Shown piece after piece: positions 1 to 10,239 of a DNA stretch of 64,000 bases. A program made the translations under genes and the position numbers. This stretch comes from Gigaspora margarita (Eukaryota; Glomeromycota; Glomeromycetes; Diversisporales; Gigasporaceae): NCBI GenBank assembly GCA_009809945.1, contig WTPW01002048.1:57224-121223 (forward strand), given 5' to 3'. Within the stretch, counting starts at the first letter, position 1. Each line of letters opens with the position of its first letter. Under the pieces are notes generated by a model. That model did not search any database. It saw nothing but the letters and a program-made list of their open reading frames with translations, and was not told where the DNA came from.

Positions 1-838
1 TTTTTGCAAGATTTTGTCTATTAATTCTGCTATTAATCATAACTTTTACAAATATAATAGTGTGTGAATAAGTAATTAATAATTTTAACAGTAAATATAT
101 GATATGTAATCTATTCTATAAAATTACAATTAATTGACTAAATGTAGCTGCTCCATAAGGTAGCTGCGCGACGCTGTCACGCAAATCCAGGAACGGAAGA
201 ATCAGTAGATCATATTAGAAGTTTTAAAAAATGTAATATTTTAGCAGTTTATTAATACTAACTAATAAATTATGTATACCTTAGTTTACATGTGTATTGT
301 ACAGAGTTGGCATATAACTAGGTCACATTAATAAATTTCGAAATGAGTCATATGAATTCATTAATAATATTAGTAGTTTAATTGGTCATGTGCCAACACT
401 ATATATATTTTTTAGTGTTTATTGTTTAATTATGTTTAAAAGCTTAATTATTCGGTATGATGATGAAATATGATATAGGAAGCATTTTATATAGAGAACA
501 AAGTTGTAAATAGCATTAGTAAATATTATAAAAAATATATATATATATATTTTTAGAAATCAAGCAGTATATAAATAGACAAAACCAGTATTACTATTGA
601 AATTTGGGAGAGCGTCAGATTAGAGGGCCAGATTTAGGTTAGCGATAGTGAACAAGAGAAGGAATACATAAGGTTGGGTTTATAAATATAACGAAATGGG
701 ATTCACGAACAATACAAAAATAAATGAAAGCCAAGAGATACGATAAATAAACATTCATTAAGAAAACTTTATTATAATAGAGGAATTATTTAGATAATAT
801 CTAATGCTATCTAATACCTCATTCTTGCTCTCTCTATT
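1..838. other. AT-rich DNA without a recognisable gene
   Basis: No frame of useful length and no repeat structure I could resolve. Near 145-205 there is a slightly GC-richer patch with two short GTAGCTGC copies, of unknown meaning. Upstream exons of the GTPase fragment that begins near 839 could lie here, but I found no supported one. Confidence 0.5.
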
Positions 839-1860
839 ATGTATAAGGGACAAAAACCTCTCAATACACAAAGAGCGAACACATCGGACTTATATACATT
901 TGTAATTGATATTTATGCTGATATATATGAAACTTTTCCGATCAGCCCATGCTTTAATGATGAAAAGTACAAAGCTCCACAACTATTTATATTTCTGGAT
1001 TGTGAACAAGCTTTGAATTATAAAGAAAATTTTGAAAATTATATAAATAATATGCTAAAAAGAGTGGAAATGTCAACTCAAAAGCCTGCTACTTTATTAA
1101 GAGAATTTAAAATTAATGTTAAACATTATCAAGATTTATTTGATGATACTATTATTAGGCAAAATGCATCTAAATCTCAGCTTGGTGATTGGATAATTCA
1201 GGTTAAATATAGAATTTTAATTTGTTTTTTCTTTTTTATTTAAGCAGATGTTAATATTATTAACTTTTAAAAATAGGTATGTTGCTTAATACCTATTCAA
1301 ATAGCAATTGCTAGAGGAAATAAATTAATTCCACTTTATAATGGGCTTGATGTGCCTGAAGATTATTATACCGAGCCTGATAAAGGTTATGATAAAGACA
1401 TGATTGATAAAAACAAGAAAGATAAAGACGAGAAAGATAAAGACAGTGTGGATAAAAACAAGAAGGATAAAGACGAGGAAGATAAAGATAAGGAGAATAA
1501 AGGTGAAGAGGATAAAGACGAAGAGGATAAAATCAAGGAGGATAAAGACATCAAGGATAAAGACAAGGAGGATAAACATAATGGGGATAAAGATAAGAAG
1601 AATAGTTATACAGAAATAATAAGCCGTACAATATCATTTGGATGGTATGAGGGAATTTTTAAATATTTGAAAAAACGAAAAATTAAAGTAGTATCCTCGA
1701 TGGGTGAGCAAAGCTGTGGAAAATCATATTTAATGAATCATGTACAGTATATAATTTAAATAATATTTATTATTTATTTGATTTCACTATTTAAATATTT
1801 TTTAATAATTAAATTTTCAAGCTCGTGGGAACAAGCTTTGAGGGATCGGCAAGGGTTTGT
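839..1860 (+). pseudogene. VLIG-like P-loop GTPase, broken just after the Walker A motif
   Basis: Three exons fit: 839-1201, 1277-1741 and from 1822. Introns are 1202-1276 and 1742-1821, both GT-AG and both phase 0. Exon 2 opens with CLIPIQIAIARGNKLIPLYN, passes through a lysine/aspartate repeat (about 1396-1595), then reaches KVVSSMGEQSCGKSYLMNH. That contains GEQSCGKS, a perfect Walker A (GxxxxGK[ST]) of the dynamin/VLIG-type large GTPases, a family expanded in Glomeromycotina (family knowledge). Exon 3 continues LVGTSFEGSA, which resembles the next conserved stretch of that family, then the resemblance stops at about 1852 where a repeat family begins. The switch regions and the rest of the GTPase domain are missing, so it is a truncated copy. 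The 5' start is uncertain: the frame is open a few codons upstream of the ATG at 839. Confidence 0.65.
1396..1595 (+). repeat. Imperfect 12-18 bp tandem repeat coding K/D/E runs
   Basis: Units of the type GATAAAGACAAG/GAG repeat about fifteen times inside exon 2 of the GTPase fragment. They encode KDKDEKDKD-like sequence directly before the P-loop region. The frame stays open through the array, which points to in-frame expansion in a coding sequence. Open frames on the other strand and in the second forward frame are shadows of this array. Confidence 0.8.
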
Positions 1861-1869
1861 ATTTGTAAA

Positions 1870-2150
1870 ATATACTTACGGGTTAACTTTTCGAAATCCA
1901 TTTTTCCGAAATACCATTCACCAAAGTCATTATACTGACGACCCCGTTTACCAACAAGACGTAGTTTGATATCTCATTTCCCATTTACCCAATCGAGATT
2001 CTAGTAGAATTCGCTGACAACCATTTCATCGACAGCCATTTCGCCGACAACCTCTAGCCAACGCTAACTATAAAGCGAGCCAACACTAACTTATATTAGG
2101 CTAAGTTATGTCGGAGAAATAGCTGTCGGCGAAATAGTTGTTGGTAAAAT
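1870..2150. repeat. GTCGGCGAAAT-motif repeats with a 35-bp inverted repeat
   Basis: Short motifs of the form TGTCGGCGAAATNG recur in both orientations. The arms at 2014-2048 and 2109-2144 are imperfect reverse complements around a roughly 60-base loop. The same motif family appears at 4040-4300 and 21590-21730. It directly follows the break in the GTPase gene and may be part of the insertion that truncated it. Confidence 0.6.
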
Positions 2151-2527
2151 TAATCAATACCTTTAATGATTCTATTTAATTGATAGCAAATATTCCGGAT
2201 AATTCATTTATCTGCGCCTACATGTTAATAGCCTATTTTACCGACATGTCATTTTTCATTTGATACTTTTTCCGACATTCATTCAATTCAAAACTATATC
2301 GCAGAAAACTCTTTTACTGACGGATATTTCACAGAATCGAAAAGCATAGGTGCGCTTGGTCTCGTGCTGGAATAATTCCGGAAAGCCAAGGTGCCGGAAA
2401 TGAATTTAATTAGGACTTTAAGTCCGCAGTATACATTGAATCAGTAATTTTAAGTTATTGGTAATTTTAAGTAATTAGTAATTTTAAGAAACGATGATAT
2501 GCTCCCGGAAGATTAGCAAGTGAGACA

Positions 2528-3108
2528 CCAAAATTCCGGGTCGGATGCATCGAATCTAGGTCGGCGTTTAGCCCTAGTTGTTAGCAGGTTCTATAGGAAA
2601 ATTATCAGCTGTCACTTTTTACTTAATGAATGGATATGATTTCATTAGTAAAATTTTTAGGGTAAATCTATTTGTCGCCGACGGTGACACGGTGACATTC
2701 GTAATTGGCCAATCACGTCACGGGATCAGGTGTAAAGTTTGTGTAACACGAAAACGAAGAAAACAATGAAAATTTTCAAAAATTCGTGATAACGCAAAAT
2801 TTCGCCTATAAAACCACCTTTAATTTCTAGTTAAAAAAATTCCTTGCCAAATTTTACTATATACTATGTCCTAACCCGACCCTAACCCAACTCTAACTGC
2901 TAACCCACCCTGACCCTAACGATAATTAATTTTAGCGTTTGTTTTGATTCCATTACGTGATGTGATTGGCCAATTGCGACTGTCACCGTGTCACCGCCTG
3001 CGACAATCAGATTATTTCAAATTTTTATGATGAGGCAAAATTGATCAATTCCGATCCAGTCGGGCATAATTACGATGCACTCTGACGTATTCTGACCCGG
3101 AATTTTGG
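2528..3108. mobile_element. Fold-back MITE with CCAAAATTCCGGGTC termini
   Basis: The outermost 15 bases at 2528-2542 (CCAAAATTCCGGGTC) are repeated as the exact reverse complement at 3094-3108. Further in, about 60 bp around 2670-2730 pairs with 2940-3005, including TGGCCAATCACRTCACG and CGGTGACACGGTGACA. No coding frame. The centre has several CCCTAAC-like words (2870-2925). Class of transposon not assigned. Confidence 0.75.
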
Positions 3109-3139
3109 CGACCCTCCTGTAAAATTCCACTGTATGAGT

Positions 3140-3640
3140 TGAGATTGAGCCAGGTATTATCGTAACAGTAGAGCGGGTGAGAAGCAGCATCAGCCGGTGG
3201 TTTCCCGCCTTCTCGAAGCAGGCCGGCTGCTAAATAGGAAAATGGCAGAATCAGGAGACTACAGTGTGGGTGGGAAGGGCTGGGTCGAGCAAACGCAAGT
3301 TAAATGAATTGGTTCTTATGAGAGAGAGCGTGTGGAATTGATTCTTTTCGACGACCTTTTTATATTAGTTTTTTGGTGGCTTTTTTCAATTTGCATGAAT
3401 TTATGATTTGACCTTGATTTCATTTATCCAACGATTTATGATGCGTGTAACTGGGCACGTATCGTATGTCCCTTGACCGATGCCCCTCCCCTGTCTTGCC
3501 ATTCTGCATGAATTTATCATCTGACGTTGATTTCATTTACCGATCGATTCTTGATCCGAGTAACCGGGCCGGGTCATGCACGTGTTGTATCCTTTGACCA
3601 TGCTCCCTGTCTTTTCGATCTGTTGACCCTTGTCAACATG
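3140..3640. repeat. Relatively GC-rich stretch with a 113-bp tandem duplication
   Basis: Two copies start with TGCATGAATTTAT at 3392 and 3505 and run about 113 bp each; they have diverged by substitutions and small indels. The flanking 3140-3300 is the most GC-rich part of the first 5 kb but has no long reading frame. Function unknown. Confidence 0.6.
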
Positions 3641-3793
3641 CATTAATACAACAAATAAGCTTCATCACGGCGACCTTTTTGAATTTGTCCCAAATTAAAA
3701 CCCCGGATTGCTATTTAATTATCACATAATTATCACGTCAAACTCATCTCCCCACCTTAAAACACATCTCTTATATTTTACAAATATATTAAA

Positions 3794-4023
3794 TATGGAG
3801 GTGTCGGCAGAAACCAGGCAAATCATTTCTAGTAATTTTTTAAACTTTAGATTAAAATATCTTAACAACTATTAAACCAATCTTGGTCAATTTTTTTATT
3901 TTAATTCTATAATAGAATTAAATAAAAAAATTTAGTTTAATAGTTATAAGATATTTTAATCTAAAGTTTAAAAAATTTACTTAGAAACAATTTGCCTGGT
4001 TTCTACTGACACCACCCTCATAT
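3794..4023. mobile_element. Hairpin MITE, about 85-bp arms
   Basis: Near-perfect inverted repeat: GAAACCAGGCAAAT... on the left (3794-3877) returns as the reverse complement on the right (about 3937-4023), with a loop of about 55 bases. Ends read ATATGGAGG / CCCTCATAT, so the target duplication cannot be separated from the arm. Non-coding. Confidence 0.75.
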
Positions 4024-4039
4024 AGTAATATTATAAATT

Positions 4040-4300
4040 ATTATCTAAGAAAAGGTTGTCAGAAAAATTTCTTATCGAAGAAGTAATATTTCGGGAAAAA
4101 GACTTTGTCGACGAAATGATTGTCATATAAAATTCGTGTCAAGAAATCAGGTTATCAGGAAATTAGTTTAATCGAGAAAAAAACATTCAGTGAAATTTTC
4201 TATCAGTAAAATGGGTTGTCAAAAATATGTCTTGTAAGAAAATTGAGTTGTCAGTATTATGGACTCAGAAAAATGATATTTCGATAAAGTAGATTTGGAA
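4040..4300. repeat. Degenerate GTTGTCAGNAAAT repeat array
   Basis: About ten dispersed copies of a 12-15 base motif (GTTGTCAGAAAA, TTGTCGACGAAATG, GTTATCAGGAAAT and similar) at 17-30 base spacing. Same family as at 1870-2150 and 21590-21730. No gene. Confidence 0.55.
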
Positions 4301-4455
4301 AGTTGAGCACAATAATAAAATATAACAAGATTTATTTTTAATAACATTTACGTTTGTTTACTAAATGAAATACATTGTAGAGATGTACAGAAGGCGCTTG
4401 GATGTCACTATGTAATTTTATTTGGTACAATTAATTTATCTATAAAAATGTTTGA

Positions 4456-4725
4456 TATGTATTAAATTTTAATACTATACATTTTGGTGAATCAGATAAT
4501 ATTTATGGCAAATTAAATAATGGAATTGATGTGTTACAAAAAATGGCAGAGATTGCACAAACGTATCATGATACTAGCTATTCTAATAATATGCAATGCA
4601 ATTATGTAAAATCGCCAAATACAATACATCTTATTGATAGTTTTACAGATGTGGCAATCAGCCTGTTAGTATACAAACCTATATTAATGCAAGGCTCAAC
4701 ACAGTGTGAATTGTATAAACGTTGA
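4456..4725 (+). CDS. Orphan coding-like fragment, unknown
   Basis: The frame is open from just after a TGA at 4453 to a TGA ending at 4725, about 89 codons. It reads ...HFGESDNIYGKLNNGID and then VLQKMAEIAQ. The composition looks more like protein than the surrounding AT-rich DNA does by chance, but I do not recognise a family, no start codon is obvious and no flanking exon is supported. It may be a single exon or a relic. The minus-strand frame over the same bases is rejected as a shadow. Confidence 0.3.
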   Translation, partial: YVLNFNTIHFGESDNIYGKLNNGIDVLQKMAEIAQTYHDTSYSNNMQCNYVKSPNTIHLIDSFTDVAISLLVYKPILMQGSTQCELYKR

Positions 4726-4729
4726 AATT

Positions 4730-5590
4730 TTTTTAAAAATACTATTTTATAACTGCTTTTTTTTTTAACCATATATATATAGAATATATTATTCAATTTG
4801 ACATATTTATTAAATATATATTATTAATTTAACTACTTCTTATTTTTATTACTTTATTGTCATTTATCTCATCATGTATATTTGTGTTTCTATTTAAAAA
4901 AGGAGCCCAACTTCATCAACTACTATTAGGGATAGGCAATTATATTATACCGTATAATTAAAATGATATAATAGCCATGTAATTGGTATAGTATAATTAG
5001 AATATCATAAAATCATAATTGGTATTACAATGAGAGTAGTGCTCCACTTCACATACTATGCTTTTTTTATCAAATTTTACTACTGTCTATAATCACGCAG
5101 TTTGTTGTAGCAAAAATAGTGATTAAAAAGAGATGATTATATAGTAAAATATCCTAAATAATCACATCTAGTTCTGTGATTTATATTACGTGATTATATA
5201 GATAATCACAAATAGTTGCTACATATAAAAGTCCAAATTGTACTAAGTAAATTGACTTTTATGCATTAAATAAAGTTGTATGGAATAACAAATTACACAT
5301 ATTCTAAAATTTTTATATAATTTGGATGAAATTTATTAATTCATTTCTTTACTTTACATTAGATGAAAAAAATAAATTATTTTTTTTGTCCAACATATAA
5401 TGAAAAAAACAAATTTAATAATAATTTGTCAAAAATTTTAGAATTTTTGTAATTTGACATGTCAAACAGCTTTCTTAATATATTAATCGATTTACTTACT
5501 ATAGATTCCCAAAAATAAGCTATCCTTTTGTTTTAACCAAAAAACCCAAAAACTTATTTATATGAAAATAAGCTACTCTTATGATTGATC
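4730..5590. other. AT-rich, no gene; possible remnant of a GTGATTATA-type MITE
   Basis: Several GTGATTATATAG and AATCACAA words (5085-5230) resemble subterminal sequence of the TA-flanked elements at 19880 and 36902, and similar words recur near 8380 and 10240-10340. This suggests an old element later invaded by the insertions at 5599 and 8453. Its boundaries are not resolved. Confidence 0.35.
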
Positions 5591-5598
5591 ATAGTTAC

Positions 5599-7933
5599 TA
5601 GTGCTCCTACAGACCGGACTCGAACTGGACTTTAGTCAAGTCTGAGTCTGGTCTGATTTTCGGACCGGACTCAGACTTTTATATTCAGACTTTTTAGTCA
5701 AGTCTGAGTCTGGTCTGGGTCTGGTCCGAAGTCTGCAGACTGGTCTGAGTCTGAATATATTTATATGTATTTTCTGGCGCTGAACAAGTTTACTTAGTGC
5801 ATTTTGTTAGAATAAATTAGTAAAATTTTATGAATCATAAGATTTTATAGAATTTTATTAATAAAATTTTATAAAATCTTATAATTCGCAAATATTTATT
5901 AATTAATTCTAACAAAATGCACTAAGTAAACTTGTTCAGCACCTAAACATGCATCAAAACGGCTATTATGTTTTTATTTTACTTGAAATTTAGAGATTTG
6001 ATGCACAATTTTGGATTTTTGATCAAAAAAGACAAAATTTAACATCTTATCTCCAAATTTAAAGTAAAATAAAAGCAACCCTGCCAATTTAATGTATTTT
6101 TAGGTGCTGAACAAGTTTATTTAGTGCATTAAATTAGAAATAATTAGTAAAATTTTGTGAATCATAAGATTTTATAGAATTTTATTAGTAAAATTCTATA
6201 AATTCTTAAAATTCACAAATTTTTATTAACTAATTCTAACAAGACGCACTAAGTAAACTTGTTCAGCACCTAAAAATACATTAAATCGGTAGGGTTGTTT
6301 TTATTTTACTTGAAATTTGGAGATTTGATGCACAATTTTGGATTTTTGATCAAAAAAGACAAAATTTAACATCTTACTCCCAAATTCAAGTAAAATAAAA
6401 ACCCTGCCGATTTAATGTATTTTTAGGTGCTGAACAAGTTTACTTAGTGCACTATGTTAGAATTAATTAGTAAAATTTTGTGAATCATAAGATTTTATAG
6501 AATTTTATTAATAAAATTTTATAAAATCTTATAATTCGCAAATATTTATTAATTAATTCTAACAAAATGCACTAAGTAAACTTGTTCAGCACCTAAACAT
6601 GCATCAAAACGGCTATTATGTTTTTATTTTACTTGAAATTTAGAGATTTGATGCACAATTTTGGATTTTTGATCAAAAAAGACAAAATTTAACATCTTAT
6701 CTCCAAATTTAAAGTAAAATAAAAGCAACCCTGCCAATTTAATGTATTTTTAGGTGCTGAACAAGTTTATTTAGTGCATTAAATTAGAAATAATTAGTAA
6801 AATTTTGTGAATCATAAGATTTTATAGAATTTTATTAGTAAAATTCTATAAATTCTTAAAATTCACAAATTTTTATTAATTAATTCTAACAACGTGCACT
6901 AAGTAAACTTGTTCAGCACCTAAAAATACATTAAATCGGCAGGGTAGTTTTTATTTTACTTGAAATTTGGAGAAAAGATGCTTAAATTTGNCTTTTTTGA
7001 TCAAAAATCCAAAATTNTGCATCAAATCTCNAAATTTCAAGTAAAATAAAAACATAATAGCCGTTTTGATGCATGTTTAGGTGCTGAACAAGTTTACTTA
7101 GTGCATTTTGTTAGAATTAATTAATAAATATTTGTGAATTATAAGTTTTTATAAAATTTTATTAATAAAATTCTATAAAATCTTATGATTCATAAAATTT
7201 TACTAATTTATTCTAACAAAATGCCCTAAGTAAACTTGTTCAGCGTCAAAAAATACATATAAATATATTCGGACTCAGACCAGTCTGCAGACTTCGGACC
7301 AGACCCGGACCAGACTCATAGTTGAGTCTGAGTCTGGTGTTGGTCGAAAATTTTTTTATTTTCAATGGGGTCCGATTTCTGATCACGGAAATCGATGATT
7401 ACATTTGGATGATCGATCAGTTACCCAGGCCAATTACTACATCATTACTTCATTTTCTTCCCATTACTACATTTCTGTGTAGTAAATTCCCATTACCACA
7501 TTCTTGTAAGATCGTAGCTCTTACCTCATTCTTGGTAATCGAGTAATTACGATGGGAATATAAAAGGATCGGTTTATAAAGAGAAGGGATGGGGAGATTA
7601 TCTTTAGTTTTATTTTGAGTTTTATTTTTCCTCTAAGTTTCTTTTAATTTCTTGTATATAATTTTCTTACACACGTACATGTATATAATTCGCTCTCCCA
7701 AAATCTAATAAATCGCTCTCCCAAAATATTTAATAAAATTCATTCGTTTATAAATTTCCGAACCCTTAATGATTGTGGTCCAGTAGCTAAATTGGTATAC
7801 AAGTTTTGGAAGTCTCTCCCAAGGCCAAAACACTGGTCTGAAGTCTGAAATAGTAAAATTTAGAGTCTGAGTCTGGTCTGATTCCGGACTGGACCCGAAC
7901 CAGACCAGACCCAGACCGGACCTAGAAGCACTA
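5599..7933. mobile_element. hAT-type element, 2335 bp, exact 8-bp target duplication ATAGTTAC
   Basis: The ends read TAGTGCTCCTACAGACCGG and, as reverse complement, TAGTGCTTCTAGGTCCGG. They are flanked by ATAGTTAC at 5591-5598 and 7934-7941. An 8-bp duplication with TAG..CTA-like ends is typical of hAT elements (family knowledge). No transposase is seen, so it is non-autonomous. Subterminal DNA is rich in AGTCTGAGTCTGGTC repeats (5610-5755, 7265-7340, 7855-7925); the interior holds palindromic repeat units annotated separately. Confidence 0.85.
5774..7250. repeat. Tandem ~325-bp palindromic units forming one larger palindrome
   Basis: GCTGAACAAGTTTA starts near 5774, 6105, 6428, 6754 and 7082. 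Alternate units are most alike (5774 with 6428, 6105 with 6754), giving a higher-order period near 650. Each unit contains its own inverted repeat of about 165 bp ending in TAAACTTGTTCAGC. The block as a whole reads close to its own reverse complement, so structure exists at three scales. Ns at 6991, 7018 and 7031 may reflect assembly trouble here. Confidence 0.8.
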
Positions 7934-7959
7934 ATAGTTACTACATAGTAAATCAAAAT

Positions 7960-8200
7960 TTTACTATTTAAATTGATAATAATTGCTCAAATAAACTTAT
8001 TCAGTAGATCAAAATACATATTTTTTGAATTTTTTTATCCAAATTGAAAAACTTTCTATTAATTAACTTTTAATTTTTTAAAAAATTATTTAGCAAACAT
8101 AAAAATTAAAAGTTAAATAATAAAAAGTTCTCCAATTTTGATAAAAATTTCAAAATATATGCATTTAGATTTTCTAAACAAGTTTACTTAAGCGATTATA
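7960..8200. repeat. Diverged copy of the AAGTTTACTTAG inverted-repeat unit
   Basis: AATAAACTTATTCAG near 7988 and CTAAACAAGTTTACTTA near 8172 bracket an AT-rich inverted repeat of about 190 bp, similar in design to the units inside the neighbouring hAT-type element but much diverged. No gene. Confidence 0.45.
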
Positions 8201-9104
8201 ACTGATTAACATCATAGAATTTGGACTTCACTTTGTAGCAACTACTTATGATTGCTAAAAACTAAATTTAATATTGAAAATAAACTACTTCAGATTGTTT
8301 GCACTCTGTTCAAAGATATAACTTATTTTCTGGAATCAACAGTAGTAAAATTTGAACTTTTATATATAATGTTGTGATTATATAAGAGTATTTTTACTAA
8401 TAAAAAAACTTAAAAAGCTTCTAAAAAATATGATAGTAATTGTAAGCTATTTTTTTTTTGGTTTCTAAATGCCTGCTTGGAGCATAGTTTTATTCAATTT
8501 AAATATCAGAAATTACACTTTGACGGGAGTACAACTAGCCATACATATACTTTTGGTATCTAATTTAAGTGATTTGCCCAAAGGTTCTATACTAGATACC
8601 ATACCTGCAACCCAACTATGGGAATTGCCTGTTTAAACCCTTTGATCTTTCAGTTTTTGACTGATCTCAACTGATTTACCAGTTGTCAGCAGTACTTATA
8701 AAGTCAGTTCGGATCACAGATCTTTCCTATAGCCCTTAGAACTACTTTATTCTCACAGAAAACTTGGTAAAGTGGTACTGTCCTATTTCTGGCTCTCATC
8801 TATATTTTAGTAATTTACACATTCACCAAGATGAACTACTTGGGCTTCAGATAAATTCTAAGCCTAAAGTTACCTATTTCTTACCCTTTATAAGGTTTGC
8901 TAGGAACCCAAACAATCTATATAAGGTCATATTTGAAAAATTCTAATAGAGAGCCTTTTTTTCACAAAGGTTATATTTGAAAAGTAGATATTGAATAAAA
9001 AGGTTACATTTGAAATCGGGTATTGGGCAAAATAAGTATATTTAAAAGAATGGTAATAGGTGATTTTATAAATGTTATATTTGAAATGTGGTAATGAAAA
9101 TAGT

Positions 9105-9560
9105 GAGTGACAGGATAGGGTTTTTTTTTAGAAAGCATCAGTTCTGGTTTTTTTTTTTTAGAGAGTGTCAGTACCAGTTTTTTTTTTTTTTTTTGGGNNN
9201 NNNNNNNNNNNNNNNNNNNNNNNNNNNNNNNNNNNNNNNNNNNNNNNNNNNNNNNNNNNNNNNNNNNNNNNNNNNNNNNNNNNNNNNNNNNNNNNNNNNN
9301 NNNNNNNNNNNNNNNNNNNNNNNNNNNNNNNNNNNNNNNNNNNNNNNNNNNNNNNNNNNNNNNNNNNNNNNNNNNNNNNNNNNNNNNNNNNNNNNNNNNN
9401 NNNNNNNNNNNNNNNNNNNNNNNNNNNNNNNNNNNNNNNNNNNNNNNNNNNNNNNNNNNNNNNNNNNNNNNNNNNNNNNNNNNNNNNNNNNNNNNNNNNN
9501 NNNNNNNNNNNNTTAGAGAGAGTTAGTTCCGGGTTTTTTTAGTTTTTTTTAGAAAGTATT
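9105..9560. repeat. Poly-T minisatellite containing the assembly gap
   Basis: Units of about 35 bp made of AGAGAGTGTCAGTACCAG followed by a T run occur at both sides of the 315-base N gap (9198-9512). The gap therefore most likely sits in an array of this minisatellite. Open frames across the Ns are artefacts. Confidence 0.7.
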
Positions 9561-10146
9561 ATTTCAAAAAATTTTTTTGTAATGTTATATTTCAAAAAAA
9601 GATAACCAATTTAAAACTTTCTATCTGATATTTGAAATATAGCTAATATATACCAATCTAAAATAGCTAACCAAAAATTTTTTTACTATAATACTCAAAT
9701 ATAACCTTACATAGAATATTTGGGGTTCTGGTTCACTCCAATCCCAGTGCCCACTGTTATCTAGCCTAAAAGAGTCAATTTATCTGGCATTAGGTGCTAC
9801 TATAGTTTTTCTTCTCTTGGTGCCTACTTTTAAAGCATAGGATATTTTTTCTCTAGTGTGACTCCAGTGGCCAGGTTGGTAAACCCCAACTCTCAAGAGT
9901 CTTATTGGTTGGCTTTGGTTTCTGATATTTTAGTTTTGGTCACACCATCAAAGACTTTGTTACTTTCTTACTTGGGACTTGCTAAATGGGGTTCTATTTC
10001 TCTAATTTCTTGGATTTGCCTATGCAATAGTACACAAATATGCCTGAAAACTCCTATTGTAAATAGTAGACCAAGGATTACAGGTAATATACCTAACCAA
10101 ATGATAAAACAATAGTTACTGTATCACAGATCTATTTTTCAAAGTA

Positions 10147-10218
10147 TCACTAGTAGGATTTGAATCCTAGATCTGCCACTTGGAGGTGACAACTATACAA
10201 CTTCTCTAAATTGCCACA
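10147..10218 (-). other. tRNA-like head of the SINE
   Basis: Read on the minus strand the sequence starts GGGTGTGGCAATTTAGAGAA and includes GGATTCAAATCC, close to the B-box consensus GGTTCRANTCC. Position and spacing match a pol III internal promoter. A standard cloverleaf is not convincing, so I call it a tRNA-derived promoter, not a tRNA gene. Confidence 0.6.
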
Positions 10219-10239
10219 CCCTTGATTGTAAGCTATTTG

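Larger units (their letters stand above)
8453..10224 (-). mobile_element. tRNA-derived retroposon (SINE-like), 14-bp target duplication
   Basis: Exact direct repeats ATTGTAAGCTATTT at 8439-8452 and 10225-10238 flank the element. On the minus strand it begins with a tRNA-like head (10147-10218) and ends with an A-rich tail (T run at 8451-8459 on the plus strand). Its 3' part (about 8525-8640) matches 37750-37865 of the second SINE in this window. The middle (about 8920-9712) looks like a later insertion with AAGGTYATATTTGA inverted ends and contains the assembly gap. Length apart from that insertion is about 970 bp, longer than the second copy. Confidence 0.75.

Noticed and set aside
1325..1619. 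Minus-strand and second-frame open frames over the K/D repeat
   Set aside because: Low-complexity tandem repeat leaves all frames open; the in-frame exon of the GTPase relic explains the region.
5774..7250. CRISPR-like or satellite array
   Set aside because: Units are long, internally palindromic and enclosed in one transposon-type target duplication; no unique spacers.
9088..9542. Two long plus-strand open frames
   Set aside because: They run through the N gap; the codons are unknown bases.
10147..10218. A true tRNA gene
   Set aside because: A and B boxes are present but no proper cloverleaf; the surrounding target duplications and tail show a SINE. The same applies to 38197-38277.
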